This document shows positions 1 through 7,826 of a DNA stretch of 36,086 nucleotides, piece by piece. The DNA is from Saprospiraceae bacterium (GTDB lineage: Bacteria > Bacteroidota > Bacteroidia > Chitinophagales > Saprospiraceae), in the NCBI GenBank assembly GCA_020628145.1, contig JAHDFN010000004.1, positions 11,978-48,063 of the forward strand, given 5' to 3'. Below the pieces are notes generated by a model. It made no database searches. It saw only the letters and a list, made by a program, of their open reading frames with translations, and was not told the DNA's origin. How positions within the stretch are numbered: the first letter of the stretch is position 1; every line of letters begins with the position of its first letter. The translations under genes and the position numbers were made by a program.

Positions 1-1133
1 CCGAAACAAATGGCTCCTTTTACGCCCCGCGTCATGGCAAGGTTACGACAATAAACGCCGTCGGCATCCGAATAGACACTGTTCTTGTTGAGGTAACGGA
101 TATTGTTTTTATTTTCTATAATCGGTACGCCGGCCAATTCTTTATGTTTTTTTATAATGCTTTCGGATAATTTGATTGAATGCTCCAAATCATTACTTAA
201 TAATAAACGAAGGAAATTAAATCTAGCTTCTCTGGAATTTAATTCACCGGTCATGAATCCGCCACCGGTAAAAGCCATGCAATAATTGTTTTTTATCGGT
301 TTGAAAAAACCTTCCGAATCCAATTTTCCACCACTGGCGTTGTAATGAATCATGATGGAGATGTCAGGATCATATTCATTGATGATTCTGATTCTTTCTC
401 GTAAATCCTTACGATTCATATATTTGAAAATATCCTTGTCGGATGCTTCATTCAAATACCAATCATATTTTTTTTGGGTGATGTTTTTATTTTTTAAATC
501 CTTGTTTAATTCAGATTCGAATTCTTTCTTTTTCCATTTGTGGAATTTATACCCGGATGCATTTTTTCCTTTTTTTCGGGTAATGAAGACGTTAGCCCCT
601 TTTTTATTTAATCTCTTTTTTAGGATTTTTGCGGTTTTCCATGTCAGCTCGGATTCGTAAAAGCCGATGTTGTTTTTCAGTCCGGCTTCAGCAGCTTTTA
701 TTTTCATGAATTTCCTTTCTATGATGGCTGTCTCTAGATTGTGGGCTGAATGTCCGGGGTCAAGAACTATTTTTGCTCCTTTTAATGTTTGGGGGATTTT
801 GTTTTCTACTGCGGCACGCCAATCCGTAAAAATAACTTCTCCTTGTTCTTTTATTTTTTTCGAAGTCGTAGCCGTTCCGATTCGGTCAAAAAGATAAAGG
901 AATTTGTCAGCATCTTCCCAAGCGATTTTTAATTCGGGTTTATTTTGCTTTTTGTCTTCCGAAGAAGCGAAAATCTGAACGCCTTTGTCGTTTATCAGTA
1001 TTTGATTCCTCAATACATCATTGCGGATAAGGTAATTGATGTTTTTTTTAGCCCTGGATTGATAATCTACCTGGGCAAAGGAAGGGGATTGTGCGGATAA
1101 AATAAATAATAAAAAGGGAATGTATTTCAACAT
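1..1133 (-). CDS. N-acetylmuramoyl-L-alanine amidase (Amidase_3-like), 3' end outside window
   Basis: This would cut the amide bond between MurNAc and the stem peptide in the cell envelope. The minus-strand frame is open from an ATG at 1133 to the window edge (377 residues visible), so the C-terminus is missing. Residues 1-21 form a Sec signal peptide (hydrophobic core, then SPSFAQ). After a spacer of about 100 residues comes the amidase domain: LDPGH near 124-128 (first zinc ligand), FYESELTW near 160-167 (probable Glu ligand) and IHYNAS (second zinc His, HxNA motif). Near the edge, GVYCRNLAMTRG resembles the family's later conserved block, but the final catalytic Glu is probably beyond the edge. 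An insertion of about 30 residues follows DPGH. The gene starts 37 bases after the stop of the thioredoxin gene on the same strand, so the two may be cotranscribed. The family call is firm; the substrate is inferred. Confidence 0.85.
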   Translation of the reverse strand, partial: MLKYIPFLLFILSAQSPSFAQVDYQSRAKKNINYLIRNDVLRNQILINDKGVQIFASSEDKKQNKPELKIAWEDADKFLYLFDRIGTATTSKKIKEQGEVIFTDWRAAVENKIPQTLKGAKIVLDPGHSAHNLETAIIERKFMKIKAAEAGLKNNIGFYESELTWKTAKILKKRLNKKGANVFITRKKGKNASGYKFHKWKKKEFESELNKDLKNKNITQKKYDWYLNEASDKDIFKYMNRKDLRERIRIINEYDPDISIMIHYNASGGKLDSEGFFKPIKNNYCMAFTGGGFMTGELNSREARFNFLRLLLSNDLEHSIKLSESIIKKHKELAGVPIIENKNNIRYLNKNSVYSDADGVYCRNLAMTRGVKGAICF

Positions 1134-1170
1134 GGTTTTTAAAATTAATTTACTCGAAGACAAATAGGTG

Positions 1171-1740
1171 TTATTCTTTTTTTATTTCCTCTTCGGCATT
1201 TTCTTCTTCCAAAACCAACCTCTTGAATTCATCCATAAGCCGGGAAAAGTGTTGTGGATCGTAACCGGTAAATTGCCTTAATATTTTCCCTTCTTTATCA
1301 ATAATTACATTCCGAGGAATGTATTTGTCTGCAAACAAATGATAAATATTCCTGTCGGGATCAGCGACAATCGATGATTTTTCCATTTTATGTCTTTTGG
1401 AAAAAGGTTCGAGTTGTGCTTCCGTGTGGCTCCTGCCGATATAAAGGATGACAAAATCATCTTCCCCTTCGAGTTCATTGGAAAGGCCGACCAAATGAGG
1501 TATTTCTCTTACACATGGCCCACACCAGGTAGCAAAGAAATTAATCCATATAGTTTTCCCTTTCAGGTCTTCAATATTATATGCTTCCCCATCCATAGTC
1601 GTGAATGAAAATGCAGGAACCTCAGCCAGTCTTTCGGTTTTGAATTTTTTGTCCGGATTTTTTCTTTGGGCTTGGGTTTCATTGATTGAGGTAAATGAAA
1701 AAACCAAAATCAAAAGCGGGTATAATATATATATATTCAT
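1171..1740 (-). CDS. TlpA-like thioredoxin-fold protein, exported
   Basis: A 189-residue thiol-disulfide oxidoreductase of the TlpA/ResA/AhpC-Redoxin type, expected in the periplasm or anchored to a membrane. Residues 1-25 form a signal peptide (hydrophobic run, then ETQAQ). The thioredoxin domain follows: the redoxin start VPAFSFTTMDG near 41-51, strand IWINFFATW, then the active site WCGPC with Cys73 and Cys76. YIPRNVIIDKEGKI near 140-153 holds the usual cis-Pro region. The C-terminus is an acidic/basic tail rich in Glu and Lys. It lies 37 bases upstream of the amidase on the same strand. Such proteins usually reduce disulfides in secreted proteins or in cytochrome maturation; the partner here is unknown. 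Confidence 0.88.
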   Translation of the reverse strand: MNIYILYPLLILVFSFTSINETQAQRKNPDKKFKTERLAEVPAFSFTTMDGEAYNIEDLKGKTIWINFFATWCGPCVREIPHLVGLSNELEGEDDFVILYIGRSHTEAQLEPFSKRHKMEKSSIVADPDRNIYHLFADKYIPRNVIIDKEGKILRQFTGYDPQHFSRLMDEFKRLVLEEENAEEEIKKE

Positions 1741-1833
1741 CTTATCTATTTGTCAGATAAAACTAAGGATTTTTCAAGGACATCGCCAATATCGGAATGA
1801 TGATAAGAAAATATTAACCCTAAAAAGGCGATA

Positions 1834-2481
1834 TCATATTTTCTTATCCAAATAAAGGAAATGTTCTAATGTATATGCATCCAAGAAGGAAAGCACTTTG
1901 TGGAAGGGCGTGTACTCTTCGTTGCTGAAGGTAAGTTGCATTACATTTTGGAGGATGTTTCTTCTTTCTTCATCGGACAAGGGGACGGTCAATGCGTTTT
2001 TATAGATATCTTCAATCCTATCACAAAAGGGAGATAATATGTTCATCAGTGAATCGAATGCTCCTTGACTTCCTTTCTGGGCTTCATGAGCCATTTGTTG
2101 AATCTTTTCAGGTGATTCAGGTTGGAATCCTAGAGCATTTCTCCATCCGATGATTCGTTGTATAATATGCTCCATACAGGCTTTTTTGCTCCACCAGACC
2201 ACATATTCCCCAATAGGAAAGTCCCTGTCTTCTTCCAAGTATTTTTCCAAACCGTTTTCGTAGGCTTCCAAGGATATGTCAATCATGTCCTCTAGTGGAA
2301 TCCAAGCCAGGGCATACCTACGTGCTACTCCGTAAGGATAAATAAGGTTGTGATGATATAATGATTCTTTTTCCCCTTCTTCGATCCATTGTATCTCCTG
2401 TTCCCTTTCGAGGGATGGATGTTCTTTTATGAAATTCCTCAAAGCATCCAATCCGACTGCTTTACACCTTATTTTCTGCAT
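1834..2481 (-). CDS. Divergent sigma-70 region 2-like protein, no region 4 seen
   Basis: A 215-residue protein with no signal peptide or membrane segment. Residues about 22-110 follow the layout of sigma-70 regions 1.2-2.4: an EREQEIQWIEEGEKESL segment like the helix before region 2, then HHNLIYPYGVARRYA (compare 'NLRLVxxIAxRY'), IPLEDMID (compare 'PLLDLIQEG'), GLEKYLEEDRDF (compare 'GLxKAxxKFD') and GEYVVWWSKKACMEHI (compare 'YATWWIRQAITRAI'). The WW pair is kept. The second half, from about residue 131, starts KGSQGAFDSLMNILSPF, which loosely recalls an ECF sigma region 2. No region 4 helix-turn-helix is visible, so promoter -35 recognition is doubtful. It could be an unusual sigma factor, an anti-sigma-like decoy or a degenerate copy. 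The ATG at 2481 is the only sensible start. It lies just downstream of the aldehyde dehydrogenase terminator. Confidence 0.6.
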   Translation of the reverse strand: MQKIRCKAVGLDALRNFIKEHPSLEREQEIQWIEEGEKESLYHHNLIYPYGVARRYALAWIPLEDMIDISLEAYENGLEKYLEEDRDFPIGEYVVWWSKKACMEHIIQRIIGWRNALGFQPESPEKIQQMAHEAQKGSQGAFDSLMNILSPFCDRIEDIYKNALTVPLSDEERRNILQNVMQLTFSNEEYTPFHKVLSFLDAYTLEHFLYLDKKI

Positions 2482-2490
2482 GGGATAAAA

Positions 2491-2524
2491 TTAAAAATCC
2501 CCTGTGTGACACACAGGGGATTTG
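2491..2524 (-). terminator. Rho-independent terminator of the aldehyde dehydrogenase gene
   Basis: Perfect 13-bp stem (2495-2507 with 2511-2523) around a 3-base loop. On the minus strand it is followed by a T-rich run. It lies 14 bases past the stop of the aldehyde dehydrogenase gene, and 9 bases separate it from the sigma-like gene's ATG. Confidence 0.85.
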
Positions 2525-2537
2525 TTTGGATTCTTTT

Positions 2538-4067
2538 TTATAAATCGAATTTGATGCCCTGTGCCAATGGGACGTCCTTACCGTAATTAATGGTATTGGT
2601 CTGTCTTCTCATATAGGCCTTCCAGGAATCCGATCCGGATTCACGTCCACCACCGGTTTCTTTTTCTCCTCCGAAAGCTCCACCTATTTCCGCTCCCGAT
2701 GTCCCGATGTTCACATTGGCGATACCGCAATCCGAACCGGCACAGGAAAGGAACAATTCGGCTTCCCTGAGATTGTTGGTCATGATAGCTGAAGAAAGTC
2801 CTTGCGGCACATCATTCTGCATTTCTATTGCTTCATCTATGTCATCATACGGGATAAGATAAAGGACAGGTGCAAAAGTCTCATGTTGTACAATCGGCAT
2901 GTTGTTGTGTGCTTCTACGATGGCCGGTTTGACATAACATCCGCTTTCATACCCTTCGCCTTCAAGCACTCCTCCTTCGACAATTACACTGCCTCCCTGC
3001 TCTACAGCTTGTTCCAATGCACCGAGGTACATTTTTACGGCATCCTTATCAATAAGCGGGCCTACATGGTTATTCTCATCCAATGGATTACCGATACGCA
3101 ATTGTGCATAGGCATTGATTAGATTTTCCTTGACCGTATTATAAATACTTCTATGAACGATCAATCTACGGGTAGAGGTGCATCTTTGACCGCAGGTTCC
3201 TACCGCTCCGAAAACGGAACCGGCCAGGACGACCGCCAAATCGGATGATTCTGTTACGATGATGGCATTATTTCCACCTAATTCCAATAAGGTACGCCCT
3301 AAACGACCGGCAACTTCCTGAGCAACGATTTTACCCATTCTGGTAGAACCCGTAGCGGAAACCAAAGGAATACGGGTATCCTTGGTCATGTATTCACCAA
3401 CCTTGTAATCTCCATTGATGATACAGGAAATACCTTCCGGTAAATCATTGGCTTCGGCGACTTCTTTCCAAATGTTTTGACAAGCAACAGAACATAAAGG
3501 TGTTTTTTCGGAGCCTTTCCAAACACAAACATCTCCACAAACCAAGGCCAACATACTGTTCCAAGACCAGACGGCTACAGGAAAGTTAAATGCAGAAATG
3601 ATCCCTACCACACCGAAGGGATGCCATTGTTCATACATCCTATGGTTAGCCCTTTCGGAATGCATAGTCAATCCATACAGTTGACGGGAAAGGCCTACGG
3701 CGAAATCGCATATGTCTATCATCTCCTGAACCTCTCCGTATCCTTCCTGGAGGCTCTTACCCATTTCAAAGGAAACCAGTTTGCCTAAAGGCTCTTTGTA
3801 TTTCCTTAATGCTTCTCCATACTGACGCACGATTTCTCCTCTTTGAGGAGCCGGAACCTTTCTCCAGTGTTTGAAGGCTTCCTGAGCCTTGTCCATTACG
3901 GTTTCATATTGTGATTGGGTGGTGACACTCACACTGGCAATATATTTCCCATTCACAGGAGAATAGGAATCGATATAATCGGCTTCGGATTCATAGGCTC
4001 TGGCACCTGTAGATGTGCCGGCATTCCTTTCTTCCAATCCGAGTTCCTTTAGAAAATCCAATTTCAT
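2538..4067 (-). CDS. Aldehyde dehydrogenase, ALDH7/antiquitin type (probable alpha-aminoadipic semialdehyde dehydrogenase)
   Basis: A 509-residue NAD(P)+-dependent aldehyde dehydrogenase, full length for the family. The oxyanion Asn is in SAFNFPVAVW (Asn161). The catalytic base is Glu262 in LLELGGNN and the nucleophile is Cys296 in GQRCTST. The block EIGGAFGGEKETGGGRESGS near the C-terminus is typical of ALDH7 (antiquitin/AmaB), which oxidises 2-aminoadipate semialdehyde to 2-aminoadipate in lysine breakdown. The substrate is therefore inferred from family. No other lysine catabolic gene is in the window, so it stands alone, with its own promoter (4104-4111) and terminator (2491-2524). It is expected in the cytoplasm. 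Confidence 0.92.
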   Translation of the reverse strand: MKLDFLKELGLEERNAGTSTGARAYESEADYIDSYSPVNGKYIASVSVTTQSQYETVMDKAQEAFKHWRKVPAPQRGEIVRQYGEALRKYKEPLGKLVSFEMGKSLQEGYGEVQEMIDICDFAVGLSRQLYGLTMHSERANHRMYEQWHPFGVVGIISAFNFPVAVWSWNSMLALVCGDVCVWKGSEKTPLCSVACQNIWKEVAEANDLPEGISCIINGDYKVGEYMTKDTRIPLVSATGSTRMGKIVAQEVAGRLGRTLLELGGNNAIIVTESSDLAVVLAGSVFGAVGTCGQRCTSTRRLIVHRSIYNTVKENLINAYAQLRIGNPLDENNHVGPLIDKDAVKMYLGALEQAVEQGGSVIVEGGVLEGEGYESGCYVKPAIVEAHNNMPIVQHETFAPVLYLIPYDDIDEAIEMQNDVPQGLSSAIMTNNLREAELFLSCAGSDCGIANVNIGTSGAEIGGAFGGEKETGGGRESGSDSWKAYMRRQTNTINYGKDVPLAQGIKFDL

Positions 4068-4103
4068 AATTTATCAGGTTTATATGGTTGAAATAAACTG
4101 CCG

Positions 4104-4111
4104 CAAAGGTA
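4104..4111 (-). promoter_or_regulatory. Bacteroidota -7 box upstream of the aldehyde dehydrogenase gene
   Basis: On the minus strand this reads TACCTTTG, an exact TAnnTTTG match. It lies 37 bases before the ATG at 4067. No clear TTG is seen at the -33 position, so only the -7 half is supported. Confidence 0.6.
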
Positions 4112-4174
4112 AGAAACACTTTCACATCTACATGGGCTGTAGGTGGAATTAATTTATCTGTCGGTGAAATACCG

Positions 4175-4231
4175 CTTTTGTGCCATGAACATCCTTCTCA
4201 CATATATGAGTGGCTAATCATGTCACAAAAG
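4175..4231. repeat. Inverted repeat (13 of 14 positions paired)
   Basis: The left arm CTTTTGTGCCATGA at 4175-4188 pairs with TCATGTCACAAAAG at 4218-4231, with one mismatch. The 29-base middle contains CTCA (4197-4200) and TGAG (4207-4210) around CATATA. No T-run follows on either strand, so it is not a standard terminator. It could be an operator, a cruciform or an RNA hairpin. Confidence 0.6.
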
Positions 4232-4294
4232 TGCATTAAACGGCAGAAGAGGCCACTTCAACGATTATGGAAATATATAATAAGGACTCTGATA

Positions 4295-4302
4295 TAAATT
4301 TG
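4295..4302 (+). promoter_or_regulatory. Possible -7 box for the histidine kinase pair
   Basis: TAAATTTG matches TAnnTTTG on the plus strand. It lies about 130 bases before the first kinase's ATG, which would give a long leader. No TTG is seen 20 bases upstream. Confidence 0.35.
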
Positions 4303-4432
4303 TGGTGTGATTGCGGGTAACGTTTGAGGTCTTGTATGAACTAGAATAAAACGCAGTCATAGTAAAACACTCATTTTTTAACCGATCCTTATTTTAAGCC
4401 CCCTCAGAATATGGATTGTAAAAACCGAATCT

Positions 4433-5845
4433 ATGGACTACAAGAATTATAAAATGGAAAGGGGCGGGTATCAAAAATACCGTTTGGCTGCGTTAACCAT
4501 CCTAATGATACTGCTAGGTTGTTGTGGTTTGATATTGGCCAAGTCCGCAGAAAAGAAGAAAGAACTCTCACCTGTGGTGGATGTCATATCCGAACAACGT
4601 CTCTTGTTGGAAAAAATTTCCTATCAGGCATTGATATCCTTCAAAGAGGAAAATCCGGAAAAAAGGCAGGCAAATCTTTCCAAACTTGAATCATACGTCA
4701 GAGAAATGAGATTCAATCATCATCTTCTCCTTACCCGTACAAAGGCTGTTGCCCATCCTAACCTTTCCCGTCAAATAGGAATCGTTCTGGAAGCAACACC
4801 TTATACTTTGAATAATAATCTATCTAATTATTGGGATGGTGTGGAAGCTTTGATTTTATCAAAGGAAGTGGAACCGGAAAAATTGGAAAAAATAATCGGT
4901 CATGGTTATTCGGCAGAATTGATGAATGCTATGGAAATCATAATCGAATTGATCGATGCGGATGCCACAGGTAATGCTGATAATGTAAGGAGGGTATCCA
5001 CTGTTATGCTCATGGCTATTCCCTTAATTCTTTTATGGGAGATTTCTTCATGGTTTCAACCTGATGAAGAGATTAGAACTACTAAGGAAGAAGATTTACA
5101 ATCCGAAAATGAAAAATTACAAAAACGAATTTCGGAATTGGAAGATATGTCGGCTATGATGGCACACGATTTCAAAAAGCCATTGAGAACGATAGGTAGT
5201 TTTGCCCAACTGGCTAAAAAAAGATTACCCGCCCACGCGGCCGAAGACATCAAAGAATATTTAGAATATATAGAGGGTAGTGTCTCTAGTTTGGCGGGTT
5301 TGGCGGATGCAATTATGGATTATTCCAAATTGAACGGAAGAGAACCGATAAAAGAGGATGTGATTCTTGATAATCTATTGGATGAAGTTAAATTGGATAT
5401 GCATGATGACATCAAGGAAAAAAATGTAGATATCTATACATTCAATTTACCCATTGTTAAGGGAAATCGGTTGCAATTGATGAGGGTGTTCCGGAATCTT
5501 CTGGAAAACGGTATCAAGTATAATGAAAGTGAAACACCTAAGCTGATTATTGAAAATAAGGAGACTGAAACCCATCATTGTATTTCTATAAAGGATAACG
5601 GAATCGGGATAGCAGAAGAATACAAGGAGCAGGTGTTCGATATTTTCCAACGCCTGAATGCATATGCCTATCCCGGAAACGGTATCGGATTGGCCAGTTG
5701 CAAAAAAATCATAGGTCAACACCAGGGAGAAATCTGGTTGGAATCCGAAATAGGGAAAGGAACTGCATTTTATTTTACCCTGCCTAAAGCAGTCGAGATT
5801 ATCAAAGAAGATGTTCGAGATACCCCTTGGCTAAAAGCCGGATGA
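4433..5845 (+). CDS. Membrane sensor histidine kinase with NarX/PilJ-like periplasmic domain
   Basis: A 470-residue two-component sensor kinase. One membrane segment lies near residues 16-36 and a second near 188-206. They flank an all-helical periplasmic region of about 150 residues that begins with ISEQRLLLEKISYQAL, which resembles the first helix of NarX/PilJ-type four-helix sensors. A coiled coil (about 217-240) leads to the HisKA dimerisation domain with phospho-acceptor His245 in MAHDFKKPLR. The HATPase domain follows: N box RNLLENGIKYN (about 354-364), G1 DNGIGI (388-393), G2 GNGIGLA (415-421). All catalytic motifs are intact. The second kinase starts 59 bases downstream on the same strand, and no response regulator is nearby, so the partner is encoded elsewhere. 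The signal is unknown. Confidence 0.88.
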   Translation: MDYKNYKMERGGYQKYRLAALTILMILLGCCGLILAKSAEKKKELSPVVDVISEQRLLLEKISYQALISFKEENPEKRQANLSKLESYVREMRFNHHLLLTRTKAVAHPNLSRQIGIVLEATPYTLNNNLSNYWDGVEALILSKEVEPEKLEKIIGHGYSAELMNAMEIIIELIDADATGNADNVRRVSTVMLMAIPLILLWEISSWFQPDEEIRTTKEEDLQSENEKLQKRISELEDMSAMMAHDFKKPLRTIGSFAQLAKKRLPAHAAEDIKEYLEYIEGSVSSLAGLADAIMDYSKLNGREPIKEDVILDNLLDEVKLDMHDDIKEKNVDIYTFNLPIVKGNRLQLMRVFRNLLENGIKYNESETPKLIIENKETETHHCISIKDNGIGIAEEYKEQVFDIFQRLNAYAYPGNGIGLASCKKIIGQHQGEIWLESEIGKGTAFYFTLPKAVEIIKEDVRDTPWLKAG

Positions 5846-5904
5846 ATGAAAAAGAAAAAGAAGTTGGCATAGTTTCTTCATCCTTATGATTATATTGCAA
5901 AATC

Positions 5905-7320
5905 ATGGGGAATCCGACCACTTCCAAATTGTCTCATATCCTTGATAGATTCATTCCTTTTCCAGAAGAAAAGGAGGCTGGGAAATTGTTTTTGGCTAGA
6001 AGATTCGTAGGAGCAATCTTATTGATCATCTTAATGAGCCTTATCGTTTGCTTCCTACAATTAGTCGTGGGGTTCGAAGAAGAATTCCCTGTTGCTACTT
6101 CGATTGCCATCCTTTTCGGAATTTTATTCTTATATAAAAAAAGCGACAGTGTCCGATGGGCCGGAAATCTCACACTTCTTTTTTTCTTCGGATGCATATT
6201 ATGGCAAATCTTTAATGCCGGAGGGATTGCAACACCGCATTTTCGATGGATGATGATCCTTCCTATGTTCTCCTTACTTTTCATAGATCTCCTCTCTACC
6301 TTATTTTGGGGATTTGCTGTTCTCCTGATTAATATATTTGTTTATTTCCATTTGGGAGATGGCCACCTGGAAAATAAAGAAGTGATTTTTAATGCGGATT
6401 ATTATCTAATCGATAATACATTATTTATTGCCACAGGGCTGAGCCTCATTTATATTTATTATAAGGCATTGGAATTATTGAATCGGGAATTGGAAGCAAA
6501 AAACATTTCCCTTATAGCCAAAACAGAAGAAATAGAAAAACAAAAAAAGAAACTGGAGCAGACCCAACAGGAACTTATGGTATCCTATAAGGACTTGGAA
6601 AGTTATGCCTATGTGGTGTCCCACGATTTGAAAGCTCCGCTTAGGGGGATCAATAGCTTTTCCAAATTATTGGAAAGACATTTGATCAACAAAGGAGATT
6701 TGGATGACAATACCCGGGAGTTTCTGGGATACATCATGGGGAATTCGGAACATATGGGGAAACTCATCGGTGATATTCTGGAATACTCCAGAATCGGAAA
6801 GGATAATCATTACGAATTCATTAAAACGGATTTGAATGTCGTTTTGACAAAAGTGGAATATGGATTGGCATCCATGATTGATAAATATGATGTCATTATA
6901 GAAAAAGAGGAGTTGCCCAAAGTCGAAATACTTTCCACTCTGATGGGGCAGGTTTTCCAAAACCTGATTTCCAATGCTATTAAATTCAGAAAGAAAGATG
7001 TACAACTCAAGGTCAAAATCGGAGTAGATGACATGGGACATGAATACCTTTTCCATGTAACGGATAATGGAATAGGGATTGATGAACAATTCCACGATGC
7101 CATTTTTGAACCTTTCCGTAAGCTCCATAATAATGCTGATTACGACGGCTCCGGTATCGGTTTGGCTACCTGTATGAAAATACTCGTAAAGCATAGGGGA
7201 AGCATCTGGGTGGAGTCGGAAGAAGGAATCGGAACCTCTTTTTATTTTACTTTACCCAAAAAACAGACATTACCCGAGGAAGAAAATTCAATCGGCTCAT
7301 CTTCTAGTATAAATAACTGA
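5905..7320 (+). CDS. Membrane histidine kinase with multi-TM (about six) sensor domain
   Basis: A 471-residue kinase. The N-terminal half has about six hydrophobic segments (roughly residues 33-56, 64-76, 86-103, 115-132, 134-149, 167-187) with little outside the membrane, so it probably senses something within the bilayer. A coiled coil (about 190-230) precedes HisKA with His240 in VVSHDLKAPLRG, the variant common in phytochrome-like Bacteroidota kinases. HATPase motifs are complete: N box FQNLISNAIKF, G1 DNGIGI (387-392), F box FEPFRKLH and G2 GSGIGLA. It follows the first kinase by 59 bases and is probably cotranscribed. The two C-terminal halves share motifs, but the sensor halves are unrelated by eye. 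No response regulator is adjacent. Confidence 0.88.
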   Translation: MGNPTTSKLSHILDRFIPFPEEKEAGKLFLARRFVGAILLIILMSLIVCFLQLVVGFEEEFPVATSIAILFGILFLYKKSDSVRWAGNLTLLFFFGCILWQIFNAGGIATPHFRWMMILPMFSLLFIDLLSTLFWGFAVLLINIFVYFHLGDGHLENKEVIFNADYYLIDNTLFIATGLSLIYIYYKALELLNRELEAKNISLIAKTEEIEKQKKKLEQTQQELMVSYKDLESYAYVVSHDLKAPLRGINSFSKLLERHLINKGDLDDNTREFLGYIMGNSEHMGKLIGDILEYSRIGKDNHYEFIKTDLNVVLTKVEYGLASMIDKYDVIIEKEELPKVEILSTLMGQVFQNLISNAIKFRKKDVQLKVKIGVDDMGHEYLFHVTDNGIGIDEQFHDAIFEPFRKLHNNADYDGSGIGLATCMKILVKHRGSIWVESEEGIGTSFYFTLPKKQTLPEEENSIGSSSSINN

Positions 7321-7398
7321 TTTTTATTGGTTTATGGTTTCGTTTCTTTGTGATTTTCATTATCCAAGACAATAATTCAGACTCTTTTTTTATTTATT

Positions 7399-7414
7399 AA
7401 CTAATGAATTAGTT
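7399..7414. promoter_or_regulatory. Operator palindrome 1 of the BlaI-type repressor
   Basis: AACTAAT-GA-ATTAGTT is a perfect 7-bp inverted repeat with a 2-base spacer. It overlaps the first two bases of the TTG (-33) element at 7413-7415. Binding by the downstream repressor is inferred from family habit (BlaI/MecI autoregulate through palindromes). Confidence 0.7.
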
Positions 7415-7443
7415 GTGTAATTAATTGATTAGTTATAGATTTG
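7413..7443 (+). promoter_or_regulatory. Promoter of the BlaI/M56 operon
   Basis: TTG (7413-7415), then 20 bases, then TAGATTTG (7436-7443), matching the Bacteroidota -33/-7 consensus. Transcription would begin near 7449, about 15 bases before the ATG at 7464. Both operators lie over the -33 box and the spacer. Confidence 0.72.
7419..7434. promoter_or_regulatory. Operator palindrome 2 of the BlaI-type repressor
   Basis: AATTAAT-TG-ATTAGTT has the same form as palindrome 1, with one half-site base changed (AATTAAT for AACTAAT). Its centre is 20 bp from the first, about two helical turns. It fills the spacer between -33 and -7. Confidence 0.68.
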
Positions 7444-7463
7444 TTTCAGACAATATAAAGTTT

Positions 7464-7826
7464 ATGAAAAAATTGGCACAGAGAGAAGAACAAATCATGC
7501 AGGTACTTTGGGAGCAAGGGCCATCCTTTGTTAAGGAGATAGTGGAGGCACTACCCAATCCTAAACCGCATTATAATTCCGTTTCCACAATGGTTCGGAT
7601 TTTGCAGTCCAAAGGTTTTATCAATCATAAGGCATTCGGTAAGACACATCAGTATTTCGCCGTCATTTCCAAAGAAACCTATCAGGCCCAAGCTGTGGAA
7701 GAACTGGTAGGGAATTATTTCAAAGGTTCCATTTCGGAGATGGTTTCTTATTTCGCAAAAAAGGAAAAAATAAGTGAGGCGGAATTAACCGATATTATTG
7801 AAATGATCAAAAACCAGAAGAAATGA
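7464..7826 (+). CDS. BlaI/MecI/CopY-family transcriptional repressor
   Basis: A 120-residue winged-helix repressor, the usual size for the family. It opens MKKLAQREEQIMQVLWEQGP, the classic BlaI N-terminus, and continues with the recognition region NPKPHYNSVSTMVRILQSKGF and the wing (HKAFGKTHQYFAVI). The C-terminal helices (YFKGSISEMVSYFAKKEKIS) are the dimerisation part. A longer reading from a TTG at 7425 would begin inside operator 2 and upstream of the likely transcription start, so the ATG at 7464 is chosen. The stop overlaps the M56 gene start by 4 bp (ATGA), the standard repressor/protease pairing. In the family, the protease inactivates the repressor when a signal arrives. Here it should repress its own operon through the two palindromes. 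Confidence 0.93.
   Translation: MKKLAQREEQIMQVLWEQGPSFVKEIVEALPNPKPHYNSVSTMVRILQSKGFINHKAFGKTHQYFAVISKETYQAQAVEELVGNYFKGSISEMVSYFAKKEKISEAELTDIIEMIKNQKK

Larger units (their letters stand above)
4068..4432. other. Divergent intergenic region with a long imperfect inverted repeat
   Basis: This is a 365-base gap between the minus-strand aldehyde dehydrogenase and the plus-strand kinase. It holds a minus -7 box (4104-4111), a plus TAAATTTG box (4295-4302), and an inverted repeat of 14 positions with 13 pairs (4175-4188 with 4218-4231). The repeat encloses a small CTCA/TGAG hairpin. No open frame of convincing length was found. Confidence 0.6.

Noticed and set aside
103-897. Three short plus-strand frames at the left edge
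   Set aside because: All lie opposite the minus-strand amidase, whose frame shows a signal peptide, DPGH and HYNAS motifs.
6667-7194. 175-codon minus-strand frame within the second kinase
   Set aside because: It is antisense to the intact HisKA/HATPase region and has no domain of its own.
7425-7463. TTG start for the BlaI-type repressor
   Set aside because: It falls inside operator 2 and upstream of the predicted transcription start. The family begins at the ATG at 7464.
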